DNA of 64,000 nucleotides from Rhizobium sp. ARZ01 (GCF_014851675.1 NZ_JACVAE010000001.1:124001-188000); one strand, 5' to 3'. Shown: positions 16,571 through 27,431, counted from the stretch's first letter. Program-made: numbers and translations. Notes: a model not told the origin generated them from the letters alone.

Positions 16571-17704
16571 TTACGTCTGCGACGGAGCCAGGACGGCGGT
16601 CATCAGGTCGTCGTTCCAGTCACCGGTGACGGTGAAGTGGCCTGCTGCGCCGAGTTCGAACGCTTCGATCAGGTTGTGGTTCACGTAGGCGTAGATGCCG
16701 GGCTGCTCGAAGGTGTAGAAGGCAGCACCTGCAGTACCGCCCGGGATGAACCAGGTTTCCTGGTCGCGATCCGGCACGTTGTTGAACTTGCCGGTCTGCC
16801 AGACGTAGTCACCGTGTCCGCCGATCAGGTGCGGACGGGTGTCACGGTTGGCCTGCGAATGGACGATCAGAACCTTCTCACCCACTGCTGCCTTGAGGGC
16901 ATTTTCGCCGGTCAAGGCACCAACGGCACCGTTGAAAACCACGTGGCTCGGTGTCAGCGAGCGCATGACTACAAGCGTGTCGGCATAGGCATCGCCGGCG
17001 GTCTCGTACTTCTTGTAGTTGCCTTTCTCATCCTTCGGCACGTAGAAGTCCTGTTCGCCGACATAGTAGACCTTGTCGTAGACCAGTTCCTTGCCGTGGC
17101 CGTCGGTCAGGCCTTCGCGCGGCAGCACCATGATTGCGCCGTTCATGCCCGAGGTGACGTGCCAGGGAACCATGCCGGGAGGTGCGCAGTGGTAGACGAA
17201 CACGCCTGCCTTAGTGGCCTTGAAGCGCAGGATGGCCTTCTCGCCGGGGTTGACGATCGTCAGCGCACCACCACCGAGCGCACCCGTTGCCGAGTGGAAG
17301 TCGATGTTGTGCTGCAGAGTGTTGGTCTCCGGGTTGATCAGCGTCAGTTCGACATAGTCGTTCTGATGCACGACCATCAGCGGGCCAGGTACCGATCCGT
17401 TGAAGGTCATCGCATGCACTTCAGTGCCGGCGTCGTCGAGGATCATTTTCTTCTCTTCGATCGTCAGCGTGAACTCGACGACCTTGGGGCCGCCCTCAGC
17501 CTTCTGGGTGTGCTCGTGGACAAACGGAGGCTTGACGAGTTCAACCTTTACGCGTGGCAAGTGCGACAGATCGGTCGGGTTCATCTTGGCTGGAGGGGCC
17601 TCTTCAGCCTGCGCGAAACTTGCAGTAACCATCGGTGCAACTGCACCGGCGAATGCTGCACCAGCCAGAATCGTGCGCCTGGTTACCTGGAATTGGTCGG
17701 TCAT
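16571..17704 (-). CDS. nirK: Copper-containing nitrite reductase
   Basis: Reduces nitrite to NO in the periplasm. The 377 residues start with a Tat signal ([11 protein letters not shown]), followed by two cupredoxin domains. The type-1 copper site is visible in [17 protein letters not shown]. Type-2 copper histidines are in [26 protein letters not shown] and [11 protein letters not shown]. Full length for the family. Electrons probably come from the pseudoazurin at 14123-14569. An Fnr/NnrR-type box is about 78 bp upstream in the gap shared with the divergent nnrS. Confidence 0.97.
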   Translation of the reverse strand: MTDQFQVTRRTILAGAAFAGAVAPMVTASFAQAEEAPPAKMNPTDLSHLPRVKVELVKPPFVHEHTQKAEGGPKVVEFTLTIEEKKMILDDAGTEVHAMTFNGSVPGPLMVVHQNDYVELTLINPETNTLQHNIDFHSATGALGGGALTIVNPGEKAILRFKATKAGVFVYHCAPPGMVPWHVTSGMNGAIMVLPREGLTDGHGKELVYDKVYYVGEQDFYVPKDEKGNYKKYETAGDAYADTLVVMRSLTPSHVVFNGAVGALTGENALKAAVGEKVLIVHSQANRDTRPHLIGGHGDYVWQTGKFNNVPDRDQETWFIPGGTAGAAFYTFEQPGIYAYVNHNLIEAFELGAAGHFTVTGDWNDDLMTAVLAPSQT

Positions 17705-17781
17705 CGGTTCTCTCCTTCGACAAGACCGGGGCTATCCCCGATCTGTTGGAGAGGAATTTACGCCACTCGCCATAGTAGTCT

Positions 17782-17795
17782 TTGATCCATCACAA
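17782..17795. promoter_or_regulatory. NnrR/Fnr-type box in the nirK-nnrS intergenic region
   Basis: TTGATCCATCACAA, 78 bp before the nirK start on the minus strand. It is the nearer site for nirK; a second box at 17843-17856 is nearer to nnrS. Confidence 0.7.
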
Positions 17796-17842
17796 ACTTT
17801 CGCCACTCGATTTCTTGCCGGACGTCAAAGTCGGTCCATTCC

Positions 17843-17856
17843 TTGCGAGATGTCAA
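17843..17856. promoter_or_regulatory. NnrR/Fnr-type box upstream of nnrS
   Basis: TTGCGAGATGTCAA, 53 bp before the nnrS start at 17910. It shares TTGCG-N2-ATGTCAA with the minus-strand reading of the paz box. Confidence 0.68.
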
Positions 17857-17909
17857 AGAAGGGTGCGCTCCCCCTTGCTTATTAATGCCTTGAATAGAGG
17901 AGCAATCGA

Positions 17910-19118
17910 ATGACGACGTCACAATCAGCAAAGCGGACCGGAGGCATCCCCCGGGGGCTTTCGCAAACCGGTCCGGTTCTCTTTTCTTATGGCTTCCGCC
18001 CGTTCTTTCTTGGCGGGGCAGTTTGGGCCTTTACTGCAATGGTGCTTTGGCTCGCCGCACTCTCCGGAAGGCTTGATATTGCTGGAGAATACGGCGTTTT
18101 CAGTTGGCACGCCCACGAAATGCTGTTCGGCTATGCCTCGGCGGTCCTCGCCGGCTTCCTGCTGACGGCCGTGCCGAACTGGACCGGTCGACTTCCCGTG
18201 TCGGGCTGGCCGCTGTTCGGCCTGTTTCTGTTATGGCTCGTCGGGCGGCTGGCGTTTCTCGCCTCGGATGCGATCGGGGTCCGCGCCGCGGTCGCCCTCG
18301 ACATGCTGTTCATGCCGGCCCTGCTTTTCATCTGCGTGCGCGAAGTTGTCGCAGGCCGCAAGTGGAACGACTTGAAGGTGATCACCGGCCTTCTGGCGCT
18401 AACCCTTGCCAACGCCGCGTATCACTATGAGGTTATCGCCAGCGGCCAGCCGGATCGCGCCTATCGGTTGGCGATCGCAGCCTATGTCGGCCTGATCATG
18501 GTCATCGGCGGCCGGATCATCCCGAGCTTCACGCGTAACTGGATCAACCGGCTTGGCCGGAAGGATTTCCCCGTACCCTTCAATAGCTTCGACACCGCGG
18601 CGATCGTCACGGGCGTCGTCGCGCTCGGTCTTTGGGTGGCGCTGCCGGAAAGCCGTATCACGGCCGCAGGTGGCGTGATTGCAGCGGCCGTCCATACCGT
18701 GCGCCTTAGCCGTTGGCGCGGCTGGACGACATTCTCGGAAATGCTGGTCGCGATCCTGCACGTGGCCTATCTTTTCGTGCCGCTTGGCTTTCTTGCGATC
18801 GCGTTGTCGGCGATCGACATCATCGACGCCAAGTCGGCATTGCACGTCGTGACGATCGGCACGGTCGCCTTGATGATGCTGGCCGTGACGACGCGTGCGA
18901 CCCGCGGCCACACGGGACGGGATCTGACGGCCTCGCCGATGACGACCCTGTCCTATGGTTTGATGGTACTGTGCGCGCTCGCGCGCCCGGCGGCCGGGTT
19001 TCTTCCCGACCACGCGCCGGTGCTCTACACACTGTCGGGTGCACTGTGGCTCGCAGCTTTCGCTCTGTTCATCGTCGAGTATGGACCGATGCTCGTGCGC
19101 ACACGCCGGAAGATCTAG
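17910..19118 (+). CDS. nnrS: NnrS family heme- and copper-containing membrane protein (second copy)
   Basis: A 402-residue protein with about 12 transmembrane helices and the NnrS segments SYGFRPFFLGGA, WHAHEMLFGYA, GGRIIPSFTRNW and TRATRGHTGR. NnrS proteins relieve NO stress, possibly by limiting formation of metabolite-iron-NO complexes. It is divergent from nirK, with its own box 53 bp upstream. The shorter, clearly different copy at 5910-7079 suggests two sub-families rather than a recent duplication. Confidence 0.95.
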   Translation: MTTSQSAKRTGGIPRGLSQTGPVLFSYGFRPFFLGGAVWAFTAMVLWLAALSGRLDIAGEYGVFSWHAHEMLFGYASAVLAGFLLTAVPNWTGRLPVSGWPLFGLFLLWLVGRLAFLASDAIGVRAAVALDMLFMPALLFICVREVVAGRKWNDLKVITGLLALTLANAAYHYEVIASGQPDRAYRLAIAAYVGLIMVIGGRIIPSFTRNWINRLGRKDFPVPFNSFDTAAIVTGVVALGLWVALPESRITAAGGVIAAAVHTVRLSRWRGWTTFSEMLVAILHVAYLFVPLGFLAIALSAIDIIDAKSALHVVTIGTVALMMLAVTTRATRGHTGRDLTASPMTTLSYGLMVLCALARPAAGFLPDHAPVLYTLSGALWLAAFALFIVEYGPMLVRTRRKI

Positions 19119-19157
19119 GGGCAAGACCTAGCTAAGGCTGGTCAGGAATGCCCGGAC

Positions 19158-19200
19158 GACAGCGCCCGCACGGCCGAATTTACTCGGCTGGGGCGCTGTC
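19158..19200 (+). terminator. Long hairpin after nnrS
   Basis: Outer arms GACAGCGCCC (19158-19167) and GGGCGCTGTC (19191-19200), with an inner GCCGA/TCGGC stem at 19173-19177 and 19184-19188. No clear T tract. It lies between the convergent nnrS and PAS-GGDEF genes and could serve either. Confidence 0.55.
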
Positions 19201-19245
19201 CTATATCAGGTAATTGTCATGAGCGCCGGGGGAACTCACCAGTAA

Positions 19246-20193
19246 TCAGAAGGCACTGCATGAAGCGTGGTTCGTCAATATGCGGCCAGTTCTCTTGTGC
19301 AGCCTGGCGCTCGAGCACACGTCGACGAGTTTGCCGGTGGCCTTGGCTGCATACATCAATTTGTCTGCGCCATCGAGAAGCGCGTCAAAGCTTACCCCCG
19401 GAGATGCCTCGGTAACTCCTATCGCAGCGCCAACCCGAAGAATGCTCTCATCCATGACAATGTTCTTGGCAATCCGCTGGCCGAGATCGAAGAACCGCGC
19501 AAGCGAAAACTCTTCAGTTGCTGCAGTGGAAGAGACAATCGCGAACTCGTCGCCCCCCAGTCGGGCAACAAAATCGTTGTGAGCACTCCACTCAACCAAC
19601 CGCTTCGCGATCGCTCTCAAGAGCTTGTCACCAACAGAATGGCCATGTTCGTCGTTGATTTTCTTGAAACGGTTGAGGTCGATGTAGGCAAGGACGATTC
19701 GAGAATCGGCGTTTGCTTCAGTCAGCGCCCTGCGCAAGTAGCTCTCGAAAGAGGCACGATTCTGCAGGCCAGTCATGGCATCCGTGAAGGCTGCATCCAG
19801 GATCGCGCGCTCGAAGGCTTTTCGCTCCGAGTTGTCGAGGATGATTTCTATATCGAAGCTCTCTCCGTCGATCCTGCGCCGTTGCGCGCTGATCAATGTG
19901 GGGATTATGCGCCCGCTGACATGCCGCATCTCCACTTCGGCAAGCTCGTAGAAGCCCTGCGTGTCGAGCAAGTTCATCCTGTGCAAGCGTGCCGGATCGT
20001 CGGATGAATAAGGAAGGTCGTCAGTGAGCGGCTGACCGTTGATTTCATCCCAGGTGCGGCCGATCAAGCGGAGATAGGCCGGGTTGACCTTGATGTAGCG
20101 GGAGTGATGTTCGGTCGTGGAGATGGAGAACGGCACAGGCGATAGATCGAACAGCTCTCTTAAGGCGACGTCGACAACACTGTCGGAAATCAT
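19246..20193 (-). CDS. PAS-GGDEF protein, putative diguanylate cyclase
   Basis: A 315-residue protein: an N-terminal PAS domain (about residues 10-130; NPAYLRLIGRTWDEI) and a C-terminal GGDEF domain with an intact active-site loop RLGGDEFAIV. The family makes cyclic-di-GMP, which generally favours surface attachment over swimming. No transmembrane segment is visible, so it is probably cytoplasmic. It stands alone on the minus strand, convergent with nnrS and next to a TadG-like gene, but nothing in the sequence ties it to either. A short tail follows the catalytic domain. Confidence 0.92.
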   Translation of the reverse strand: MISDSVVDVALRELFDLSPVPFSISTTEHHSRYIKVNPAYLRLIGRTWDEINGQPLTDDLPYSSDDPARLHRMNLLDTQGFYELAEVEMRHVSGRIIPTLISAQRRRIDGESFDIEIILDNSERKAFERAILDAAFTDAMTGLQNRASFESYLRRALTEANADSRIVLAYIDLNRFKKINDEHGHSVGDKLLRAIAKRLVEWSAHNDFVARLGGDEFAIVSSTAATEEFSLARFFDLGQRIAKNIVMDESILRVGAAIGVTEASPGVSFDALLDGADKLMYAAKATGKLVDVCSSARLHKRTGRILTNHASCSAF

Positions 20194-20323
20194 GTTCAGT
20201 TCACCCCAATCTCTAAAATATGTTGTCGATCAGCCGCCTAATCCAGCCAACGCACAAACCGGCACCGAGCTTTTGTCAATTTTGATAGTATTTGCCGCGA
20301 TTGCGTTAATTATTTTTGCATGA
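20192..20323 (+). CDS. Possible small membrane peptide, 43 aa
   Basis: A frame beginning MFSSPQSLKYVV and ending in one hydrophobic helix (LLSILIVFAAIALIIFA). A weak GGAAA lies five bases before the ATG. It starts at the divergent edge of the PAS-GGDEF gene. The composition is AT-richer than its neighbours. Coding status is doubtful and rests only on the clean C-terminal helix. Confidence 0.28.
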   Translation: MFSSPQSLKYVVDQPPNPANAQTGTELLSILIVFAAIALIIFA

Positions 20324-20478
20324 AGGTTCGGAGACTCTCGTCAAATCGCCCATCAAACGGCGACATTGACCGGAAATCGCCTTTCCGGCCCACATGGCGT
20401 TTCGGGATATGTCGCACAAACGCACGCGACGAAAGCGATGTTGCCGCACAATAACGTGCATAGCGTCAAACGAAGAAA

Positions 20479-20495
20479 GGCCGCAAAACGCGGCC
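20479..20495 (-). terminator. Terminator hairpin after the TadG-like gene
   Basis: GGCCGC and GCGGCC arms around a five-base loop, followed on the minus strand by TTTCTTCGTT. It lies 52 bp after the stop of the gene at 20547-21875. Confidence 0.55.
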
Positions 20496-20546
20496 CCTCT
20501 TGGTTCATGTGCGGTCGGTGTCATCCGAGTCGCTTGCTGAACCTGA

Positions 20547-21875
20547 TCACTTCACCAGCCGAATAGCGCCCGGGTTGTTGATTTCGTTGTCGGCCAGTTC
20601 CGTCTTGCAATCGATCTTGAAACTGCTGTTGCCGATCATGGTGATCTCCTGCGCGACGATGCGGACACATTCACCCCCGGTGGAGCCATTACCCGAGTAT
20701 TGAATCTCCTTCGATGCGGGCATGTAGATGATGCCTGCCAACGACGACGCGCTGTTGCCGTTGATGACCGCCGGCTGTGTGTTGTTTCTCGCCGCAACGA
20801 TCGAAAAACCGGCCCAGGTCCCGGTCGTTGGTGCGGTGACGTGGAAAGTCGAGCCGCCGTGTATGTCGATCTGCGCTCCGTTCAGCAGGAAGAAGGTCAC
20901 CCCCTCCGCATTGACCACCGATTGACTGGTAAGCTTGAGCGTGCCGCCATCAATTATGTAGTTTCCAGGTTGGAGATTGACCTTTCCCTTGATCTCCAAC
21001 CCGCCATAGGTGCCGGGCTTCAGCGTTACCGCATACCCGTCAGGCGCCTTGTTCGGAGTCTTGCCGGTGCCGTTGCAATCCCCGTTGCCACCGCCGTTGC
21101 CGACGAAATTCTGCCCGCATCCGGCCAGGCTTACCAAGTTGCCCGCATTCGGCATCGCCTTCTTCTTGAATGGATCAGGCGTCCGCGAAACGTTCTCCTG
21201 CCCCTTGCCGCAGACCAGATCCAGACTGGCGAGCGTTGCCGATATTTTGCCGGCCGCGTAAAGACATTCGGCCTTCAGGGTGGCGGCACCACCGAGATAT
21301 ATCGACTGCGCGTCGGTCGAATTCGACGTGATCGTACAGTTCGATGTGTCTACCTTCGCGCTTCCGCTTACTTCAAAGGCTCGAGGGGCGGTTGGATGGA
21401 GGGCCAGGATACAGGCTTCCCCATCCTGGGCGCGAACGGCGACGCTCTCTCTGCTTATCTTGTAGGGGCTCAGTCCCCAGAAGACCGGGTCATAGTCGGC
21501 GGAGTAGGCCGCGGTGGCGGCCGTTTCCTCGCCACTCTCCGTAAATGCAAGCTGAATTGCCGCTCCCGGAAACGAGCTGTCAGCGTCGGGCTGATCGAGG
21601 ACGGAGGGCTTTCCGAAATTCAGAAAGAAGATTTCGGTCGCTTGCTGCAGGGCATCGCTTTCGCTGTCTCCCTCTCCATAGGCCTTGACTGCGGAAATTG
21701 CCGCTGCGTCGAGTGCGGCCTGCATCTTGGAGCTTTCCTTCGTTGCAGTCGCGATGTTGAGCGCCACCGAACCAGCCAGGAAAAGGACTGGGATCAACAG
21801 CGCTGTCATTATGCCAAAATTGCCGCCTTTATCTTCGAAGAGGCAGCGCATGTTGCTCTTGCGGACCTTTTGCAT
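20547..21875 (-). CDS. TadG-like protein with N-terminal TadE/G segment
   Basis: A 442-residue protein with the TadE/G-type N-terminus (GNFGIMTALLIPVLFLAG, one membrane helix near residues 22-42) and the following helix QAALDAAAISAVKAYGEGD. The long C-terminal part is rich in Gly, Asn, Ser and Thr, with beta-repeat character (KGKVNLQPGNYIIDGGTLKL), and should be outside the membrane. Related proteins belong to Flp/Tad pilus assembly, but no tad cluster is visible here. It may be an orphan surface protein. It sits just outside the left island boundary. Confidence 0.75.
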   Translation of the reverse strand: MQKVRKSNMRCLFEDKGGNFGIMTALLIPVLFLAGSVALNIATATKESSKMQAALDAAAISAVKAYGEGDSESDALQQATEIFFLNFGKPSVLDQPDADSSFPGAAIQLAFTESGEETAATAAYSADYDPVFWGLSPYKISRESVAVRAQDGEACILALHPTAPRAFEVSGSAKVDTSNCTITSNSTDAQSIYLGGAATLKAECLYAAGKISATLASLDLVCGKGQENVSRTPDPFKKKAMPNAGNLVSLAGCGQNFVGNGGGNGDCNGTGKTPNKAPDGYAVTLKPGTYGGLEIKGKVNLQPGNYIIDGGTLKLTSQSVVNAEGVTFFLLNGAQIDIHGGSTFHVTAPTTGTWAGFSIVAARNNTQPAVINGNSASSLAGIIYMPASKEIQYSGNGSTGGECVRIVAQEITMIGNSSFKIDCKTELADNEINNPGAIRLVK

Positions 21876-22093
21876 CTCGAACCAACCCCTAATTGCGGTT
21901 GGACTAATTTAGGCGACGATTCGTGCAATAATCGTTTATAATTTCTCTAAAGTTTCTTCGGGCGTGGTTGGGCGGCAAAAAGCGGCGAATCGCACAAAGT
22001 TGGCGGGGTGGGCGCCACAAATTGGACAGGGCTCGCAAAGATTTCCGTAGGGAACGCCTGTAGGACGTCGGGTTCAATTGCGCTTGAAGACGT

Positions 22094-22114
22094 TTGGCTG
22101 GGGAACCTGGATTC
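22094..22114. repeat. attL: 21-bp direct repeat of the tRNA-Gln 3' end
   Basis: These 21 bases are identical to 38131-38151, which is the 3' end of tRNA-Gln plus one flanking base. The rest of the tRNA is absent here. The flanking bases differ on both sides, as expected for an attachment-site core. The pair brackets about 16 kb containing recombinase genes. Confidence 0.82.
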
Positions 22115-22425
22115 TCACATGATTTCAATGGCTTATAGAAATGGCCTTGAAATTCCCTCTGTTTTCCCATCGCGAGCGACCGTGGATGCCACCTTTGTGC
22201 CCTGGCTTTGGGCCTCAGTCAACAGTAGGGAGTGAGCGGCAATAATTTCCGCTTTCGGACCTCAAGTTTGCGGTGAGGCGGCCATAAAGCGCCCGGCAGC
22301 TTTGCGCCTTCATGTCGGCCGTGGAGACCAGCTTGGCCGCTTTCCGATAGCAGACGTCGCCAGCGACAATGCGGCGGCCTGACGGCCCAAGCGCGGATAC
22401 CGCCGACCATCTTGATTGCCCAGGC
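22115..22425. other. Non-coding left end of the island
   Basis: No credible gene in the 311 bp between the attachment-site repeat and the end of ugpC. The first part (to about 22215) is a moderately AT-rich stretch of the kind often found just inside integrated elements, and may hold recombinase arm sites. The short frames present lack ribosome-binding sites. Confidence 0.5.
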
Positions 22426-23477
<1,052 letters not shown>

Positions 23478-23478
<1 letters not shown>

Positions 23479-24374
23479 TATTTCTCCGTTTCGACGAGGC
23501 CGCGGACGAACCAGCGCTGCATCAGCACCACCACGAGGATGGGGGGCACGATCGCAAACATGGAGGTGACCATCACCAGATGCCATTCGGTGTCGGCATC
23601 GGCAAACGAGATCATCTTCCTGAGCGCAATCACGATGGTGTTCATGTCATTGCGGTTGGTGACGAGCAGCGGCCAGAGGTATTGCGTCCAGCCATAGATG
23701 AAGAGGATGACGAAGAGTGCTGCGATGTTGGTGCGCGACAAGGGCAGCAGGATATCCTTGAAGAAACGCCAGGGACCGGCGCCATCCACGCGGGCCGCCT
23801 CGACCAATTCGCCCGGTATGGTGAGGAAGAACTGGCGGAAGAGCAGAGTCGCCGTGGCTGATGCGATCAGCGGCACGATCAGACCAGCGTAGGTGTCGAT
23901 CAGGCCGAGATCGACCATCACCTTGTAGGTGGGCAGGATGCGCACTTCGACCGGCAGCATCAGCGTGATGAAGATCAGCCAGAAGAAGAACATCCGGCCG
24001 GGAAAGCGAAAGAACACGATGGCATAGGCAGACACGATTGAGATGATGATCTTGCCGATGGCGATGCCGAGCGCGACGATGGTGGTGTTGACGAGAAGCG
24101 TCGTCACGCTGACCCCGCCGATGCGGCCGACGCCGCCGAACAGCGCCTCCGAATAGTTTTCGATGAAGCGATCGCCGGGCAGTAGCGGCAGCGGCGGACG
24201 CAGGATCGTCTGCAGCGAATGGGTCGAGGCGACGAAGGTGTAGTAGATCGGAAACGCCACGATCAGGATGCCGAGGATCAGCACGGCGTGCGCCAGATAG
24301 ATGCCTGCAACCGACTGACCGATCATCAGCTTGTCATGGCCGCTTGCGGGCGGAAGCGTCGACGGTTCAGCCAT
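23478..24374 (-). CDS. ugpE: sn-glycerol-3-phosphate ABC transporter permease
   Basis: A 298-residue inner-membrane permease with six helices and the EAA-type loop [21 protein letters not shown] that contacts the ATPase. It pairs with UgpA to form the channel. It overlaps ugpA by 8 bp and ugpC by one base, so the genes are translationally coupled. Length and order (B-A-E-C) match the rhizobial ugp operon. Confidence 0.94.
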
Positions 24375-25278
24375 AATGCACCTTCCTCTCGACGTAGCGG
24401 AACTGGATCGCGGTGAGCGCGATGACGATGACCATCAGGATCACCGACTGGGCGGCCGAATCGCCGAGGATGAGATTGACGAAGCCGTCATTGTAAACCT
24501 TGTAGACCAGCGTCTCCGTCGCCTTGCCCGGCCCGCCGCCGGTGACGGCGTGGATGATGCCGAAGGTGTCGAAGAAGGCATAGACGGTATTGACCACCAG
24601 CAGGAAGAAGGTGGTCGGCGCGAGCAAGGGAAAAACGATCGTCCAGAAGCGTTTGTTCTCGCCGGCGCCGTCAATTGCCGCCGCCTCGATCAGTGTTTTC
24701 GGGATCGCCTGCAGCCCGGCGACGAAGAACAGGAAATTGTAGCTGATCTGCTTCCACGATGCGGCCGCGACGACCAGAACCATCGCCTGCGAGCCATCGA
24801 GCAGCGGATCCCAGTTTATGCCGAGCCAGCGCAGGCCATAGGCGAGCGAGCCGATCGAGGGATTGAACAGGAACAGCCACAGCATACCGGCAATGGCCGG
24901 TGCCACCGCGTAGGGCCAGATCATCAGTGTGCGGTAGAGGCCGCGACTGCGCACGACCTTGTCGGCCATGACGGCAAGCAGGAGTGCCACACTCATGGCA
25001 ACCGCTGCGGTGGCGATGGAGAAGACGATCGTGACCTGAACCGAATTGAGGTAGTTCGGATCCGACAGCACCTTCCTGAAATTGGCGAACCAGACGAATT
25101 TGGATGACAGCCCGAAGGGGTCCTCCTTGAGCATCGACTGGTAGAGCGCCTGGCTGGCCGGCCAGTAGAAGAACACCAGCGTGATCGCCAGCTGCGGCGC
25201 GACCAGCAGATAGGGAAGGACCTTGTTGGGAAAGACGACGCGTGGGGACAATAAGAGCCTCTTCGGCGGCTGGATCAT
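24367..25278 (-). CDS. ugpA: sn-glycerol-3-phosphate ABC transporter permease
   Basis: A 303-residue permease with six helices and the loop [23 protein letters not shown] start it at [10 protein letters not shown] (25278), which gives the usual length; a longer frame reaches 25425 but would translate a hairpin and a non-conserved low-complexity stretch. No strong ribosome-binding site is visible, so the start is less certain than the family. It is 159 bp downstream of ugpB. Confidence 0.92.
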   Translation of the reverse strand: MIQPPKRLLLSPRVVFPNKVLPYLLVAPQLAITLVFFYWPASQALYQSMLKEDPFGLSSKFVWFANFRKVLSDPNYLNSVQVTIVFSIATAAVAMSVALLLAVMADKVVRSRGLYRTLMIWPYAVAPAIAGMLWLFLFNPSIGSLAYGLRWLGINWDPLLDGSQAMVLVVAAASWKQISYNFLFFVAGLQAIPKTLIEAAAIDGAGENKRFWTIVFPLLAPTTFFLLVVNTVYAFFDTFGIIHAVTGGGPGKATETLVYKVYNDGFVNLILGDSAAQSVILMVIVIALTAIQFRYVERKVHYG

Positions 25279-25305
25279 CGGCTTGCTGGAGGAACGCCTC
25301 GCCGA

Positions 25306-25352
25306 ACGTGGCACCGTTCGCCCAGCCGATGGGGCGGGGAAAGGTGCCACGT
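25306..25352 (-). terminator. Hairpin between ugpB and ugpA
   Basis: Perfect 10-base arms ACGTGGCACC and GGTGCCACGT enclose a smaller CGCCC/GGGCG stem. Such hairpins after binding-protein genes often protect the upstream message, giving more UgpB than permease; that role is inferred. Confidence 0.55.
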
Positions 25353-25437
25353 CAACGCTGCGATTCCTCTCGTCGCGGGAGAAAGGCGGTAAGCGCGGCG
25401 AACCCGATGGAGGGGCCGCGCTCACACGGACCTGGCA

Positions 25438-26748
25438 TCAGTTGTCGAGCGCGTCCTGGATCGCCTTGTTGCCACGCTCAACGGTATTGTCGAGCGCCTG
25501 CTGGGCGGTCTGCTGGCCCGCGAGCATCTTCTCGATCTCCTCGTTCTCGATGTCGCGGACCTGCGGCAGGTTGACGAGGCGGACGCCCTTCGAATTCTCT
25601 GTCGGCGCCTTGCCCATCATCTGCTTGATCGGAATCTCGCGGGCCGGGTTCTTGTCGTAGAAGCCCGACTTCTTGGTCTCCTCGTAGGCGGCAAGCGTGA
25701 CCGGCAGGTAACCCGACACCTGGTGCAGACGTGCCTGGATCGGCGTCTGCGACAGGAAGTTGAAGAAGGCGGCAACGCCCTTGTACTGTTCGTCCGGCAG
25801 ACCGGCGAAGACCCACAGCGATGCACCGCCCGGGATGGTGTTCTGCGGCGCACCCGCGGCATCCGCCTCGTAGGGCAACTGACCGGTGCCATAGTTCATG
25901 CCCGACTTGACGATGTCGCCGAGACCGCCAGAGGATTCGGTGAAGATGCCGCATTCGCCGGCGAGGAAGACCTGCTTGGCTTCCGACGTGCGGCCGCCAT
26001 ATTTGAATGTTCCGTCCTTGGCGAGATCGGCCAGTTCCTGGAAGTGCTTGACGAAGGTCGGGGCGTTGATCTTGAGCTCGACGTCCGTGCCGCCGATGCC
26101 GTTCTCGTTGGTGCCGTAGGACAGGTTGTTCCAGGCGGCGAAATTCTCGGTGTGGATCCAGGTCAGCCAGGTCGAGGTGAAGCCGCACGGTGCTGCGCCG
26201 CTCGACTTGATCTTCTTGGCCGCATCCCAGACCTCGGACCAGGTCTTCGGCGGGTTGTCGACGTCGAGGCCGGCCTTTTGGAATATGTCCTTGTTGTAGT
26301 AGAGGATCGGCGAGGACGAGTTGTACGGGAACGACAGCATCGTGCCGTCAGGCTTGGAATAATAGGCGACGATGCCCGGCAGGTACTGGCTCTTGTCGAA
26401 GGCCTGACCGCCCATCGACAGGATCTCGGCCACCGGTTTGATGGCACCCTCGGCGCCCATCATCGTACCCGTGCCCGCATCGAAGACCTGCATGATCGCC
26501 GGCGGCTGCTTGGCGCGGAAAGCGGCGATGCCGGCATTCAGCGTCTCAGGATAAGTGCCCTTGAACACCGGAACGACCTTGTACTCGCTCTGGCTCTCGT
26601 TGAATTCCTTGGAAAGCTGCTCGACGACCTCGCTGTTCGCGCCGGTCATGGCGTGCCACCACGAAATCTCGGTGACGGCAAACGCGGAGGTGCTGGATAG
26701 CAACGTAAATGTGGCGGCAACTCCCGCCGCGAATCCTAAGGTCTTCAT
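25438..26748 (-). CDS. ugpB: sn-glycerol-3-phosphate-binding periplasmic protein
   Basis: A 436-residue extracellular solute-binding protein (family 1) with a signal peptide ending near SAFAVTE. The opening ISWWHAMTGANSEVVEQL is typical of UgpB. It captures glycerol-3-phosphate for UgpAEC and gives the operon its substrate identity. A Pho-box-like tandem repeat starts 51 bp upstream, matching phosphate-starvation control of ugp in other proteobacteria. First gene of ugpBAEC. Confidence 0.95.
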   Translation of the reverse strand: MKTLGFAAGVAATFTLLSSTSAFAVTEISWWHAMTGANSEVVEQLSKEFNESQSEYKVVPVFKGTYPETLNAGIAAFRAKQPPAIMQVFDAGTGTMMGAEGAIKPVAEILSMGGQAFDKSQYLPGIVAYYSKPDGTMLSFPYNSSSPILYYNKDIFQKAGLDVDNPPKTWSEVWDAAKKIKSSGAAPCGFTSTWLTWIHTENFAAWNNLSYGTNENGIGGTDVELKINAPTFVKHFQELADLAKDGTFKYGGRTSEAKQVFLAGECGIFTESSGGLGDIVKSGMNYGTGQLPYEADAAGAPQNTIPGGASLWVFAGLPDEQYKGVAAFFNFLSQTPIQARLHQVSGYLPVTLAAYEETKKSGFYDKNPAREIPIKQMMGKAPTENSKGVRLVNLPQVRDIENEEIEKMLAGQQTAQQALDNTVERGNKAIQDALDN

Positions 26749-26798
26749 GTCTCGCTCCCGTTTTGGTTGGCGAAAGGTTTAGTTTCGCGTGGAGCAGT

Positions 26799-26827
26799 AT
26801 TGTCAGATTATGACAGCCATACAACAG
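26799..26827 (-). promoter_or_regulatory. Pho box (PhoB-type) upstream of ugpB
   Basis: Read on the minus strand, three 7-base units spaced by 4 bases: CTGTTGT, CTGTCAT and TGACAAT. The middle unit is a perfect match to the CTGTCAT half-site, and the 11-bp periodicity is that of PhoB sites. Confidence 0.65.
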
Positions 26828-26869
26828 TTTTGTAGTGCCATGTGATATTCGTCGTGGATTCACATGGCG

Positions 26870-27431
26870 TTCACTTTGAAGTGCAATCGAAAGCTTCACT
26901 TTCGCTTGCTTCTGAAGCGAAATCTCCGCCTGGATCGCGGTGATTGGGGCCGCAGTTGTCTGTTGGTTTGCTGTGGCAAAGAACGCGCCCAGTGCAGTTT
27001 AATGTCAAATAAGGGGCCAATCGCAGACATCGGCGGCAAGAACTCCGATGTCCGCTTTTCGTGTTGGATGTCCCAGCAGCGGACGGTCGGCCATCGGCCC
27101 CGAGGCCGACAGGTCGGTTCCCGGCTTGAGCAGCCTGTCCGCATTGCGCCTTCCTTGTCAGCCATAGATCGCTTCCTCGCGGCTGCCTGAAAGGAGACAT
27201 TATCTTGACCAAGGAGCTCGTCGCCGTCACGCCGGCAGCAGATTTTAGCCGTGCGTTCGTCCCGAGTAACCTCAAGGCGTGACTTCTGATGCGAACTAAC
27301 GGATCCATGGACCAGCTAAGCATGAGAGATCTAACGGGCGGTCAGCTTTTCTTTAGACGCTTGGATTAATCTCCACGCCTGAGCGCGATTTCAGCTTCCA
27401 GGAGGCAGCCTTCTTCTTTTTCTATTTTGGC
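26870..27431. other. Non-coding stretch with possible degenerate repeat sequence
   Basis: About 560 bp without a credible gene. The part near 26930-27090 resembles non-coding repeat debris common in rhizobial genomes, whose translations carry stops and no ribosome-binding sites. It shares ATGTCCGCTTT with the complementary strand of the gap at 31400-31450. This is impression, not a search result. Confidence 0.35.

Noticed and set aside
16439..17785. Long plus-strand frame opposite nirK
   Set aside because: nirK with all copper ligands is on the other strand; the frame has no ribosome-binding site or protein-like pattern.
22094..22114. A second tRNA-Gln gene
   Set aside because: Only the 3' third of the tRNA is present; D and anticodon arms are missing, so it is an attachment-site duplicate.
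26896..27165. A minus-strand 89-codon frame
   Set aside because: No ribosome-binding site, arginine/serine-rich low-complexity translation, and located in what looks like degenerate repeat sequence.
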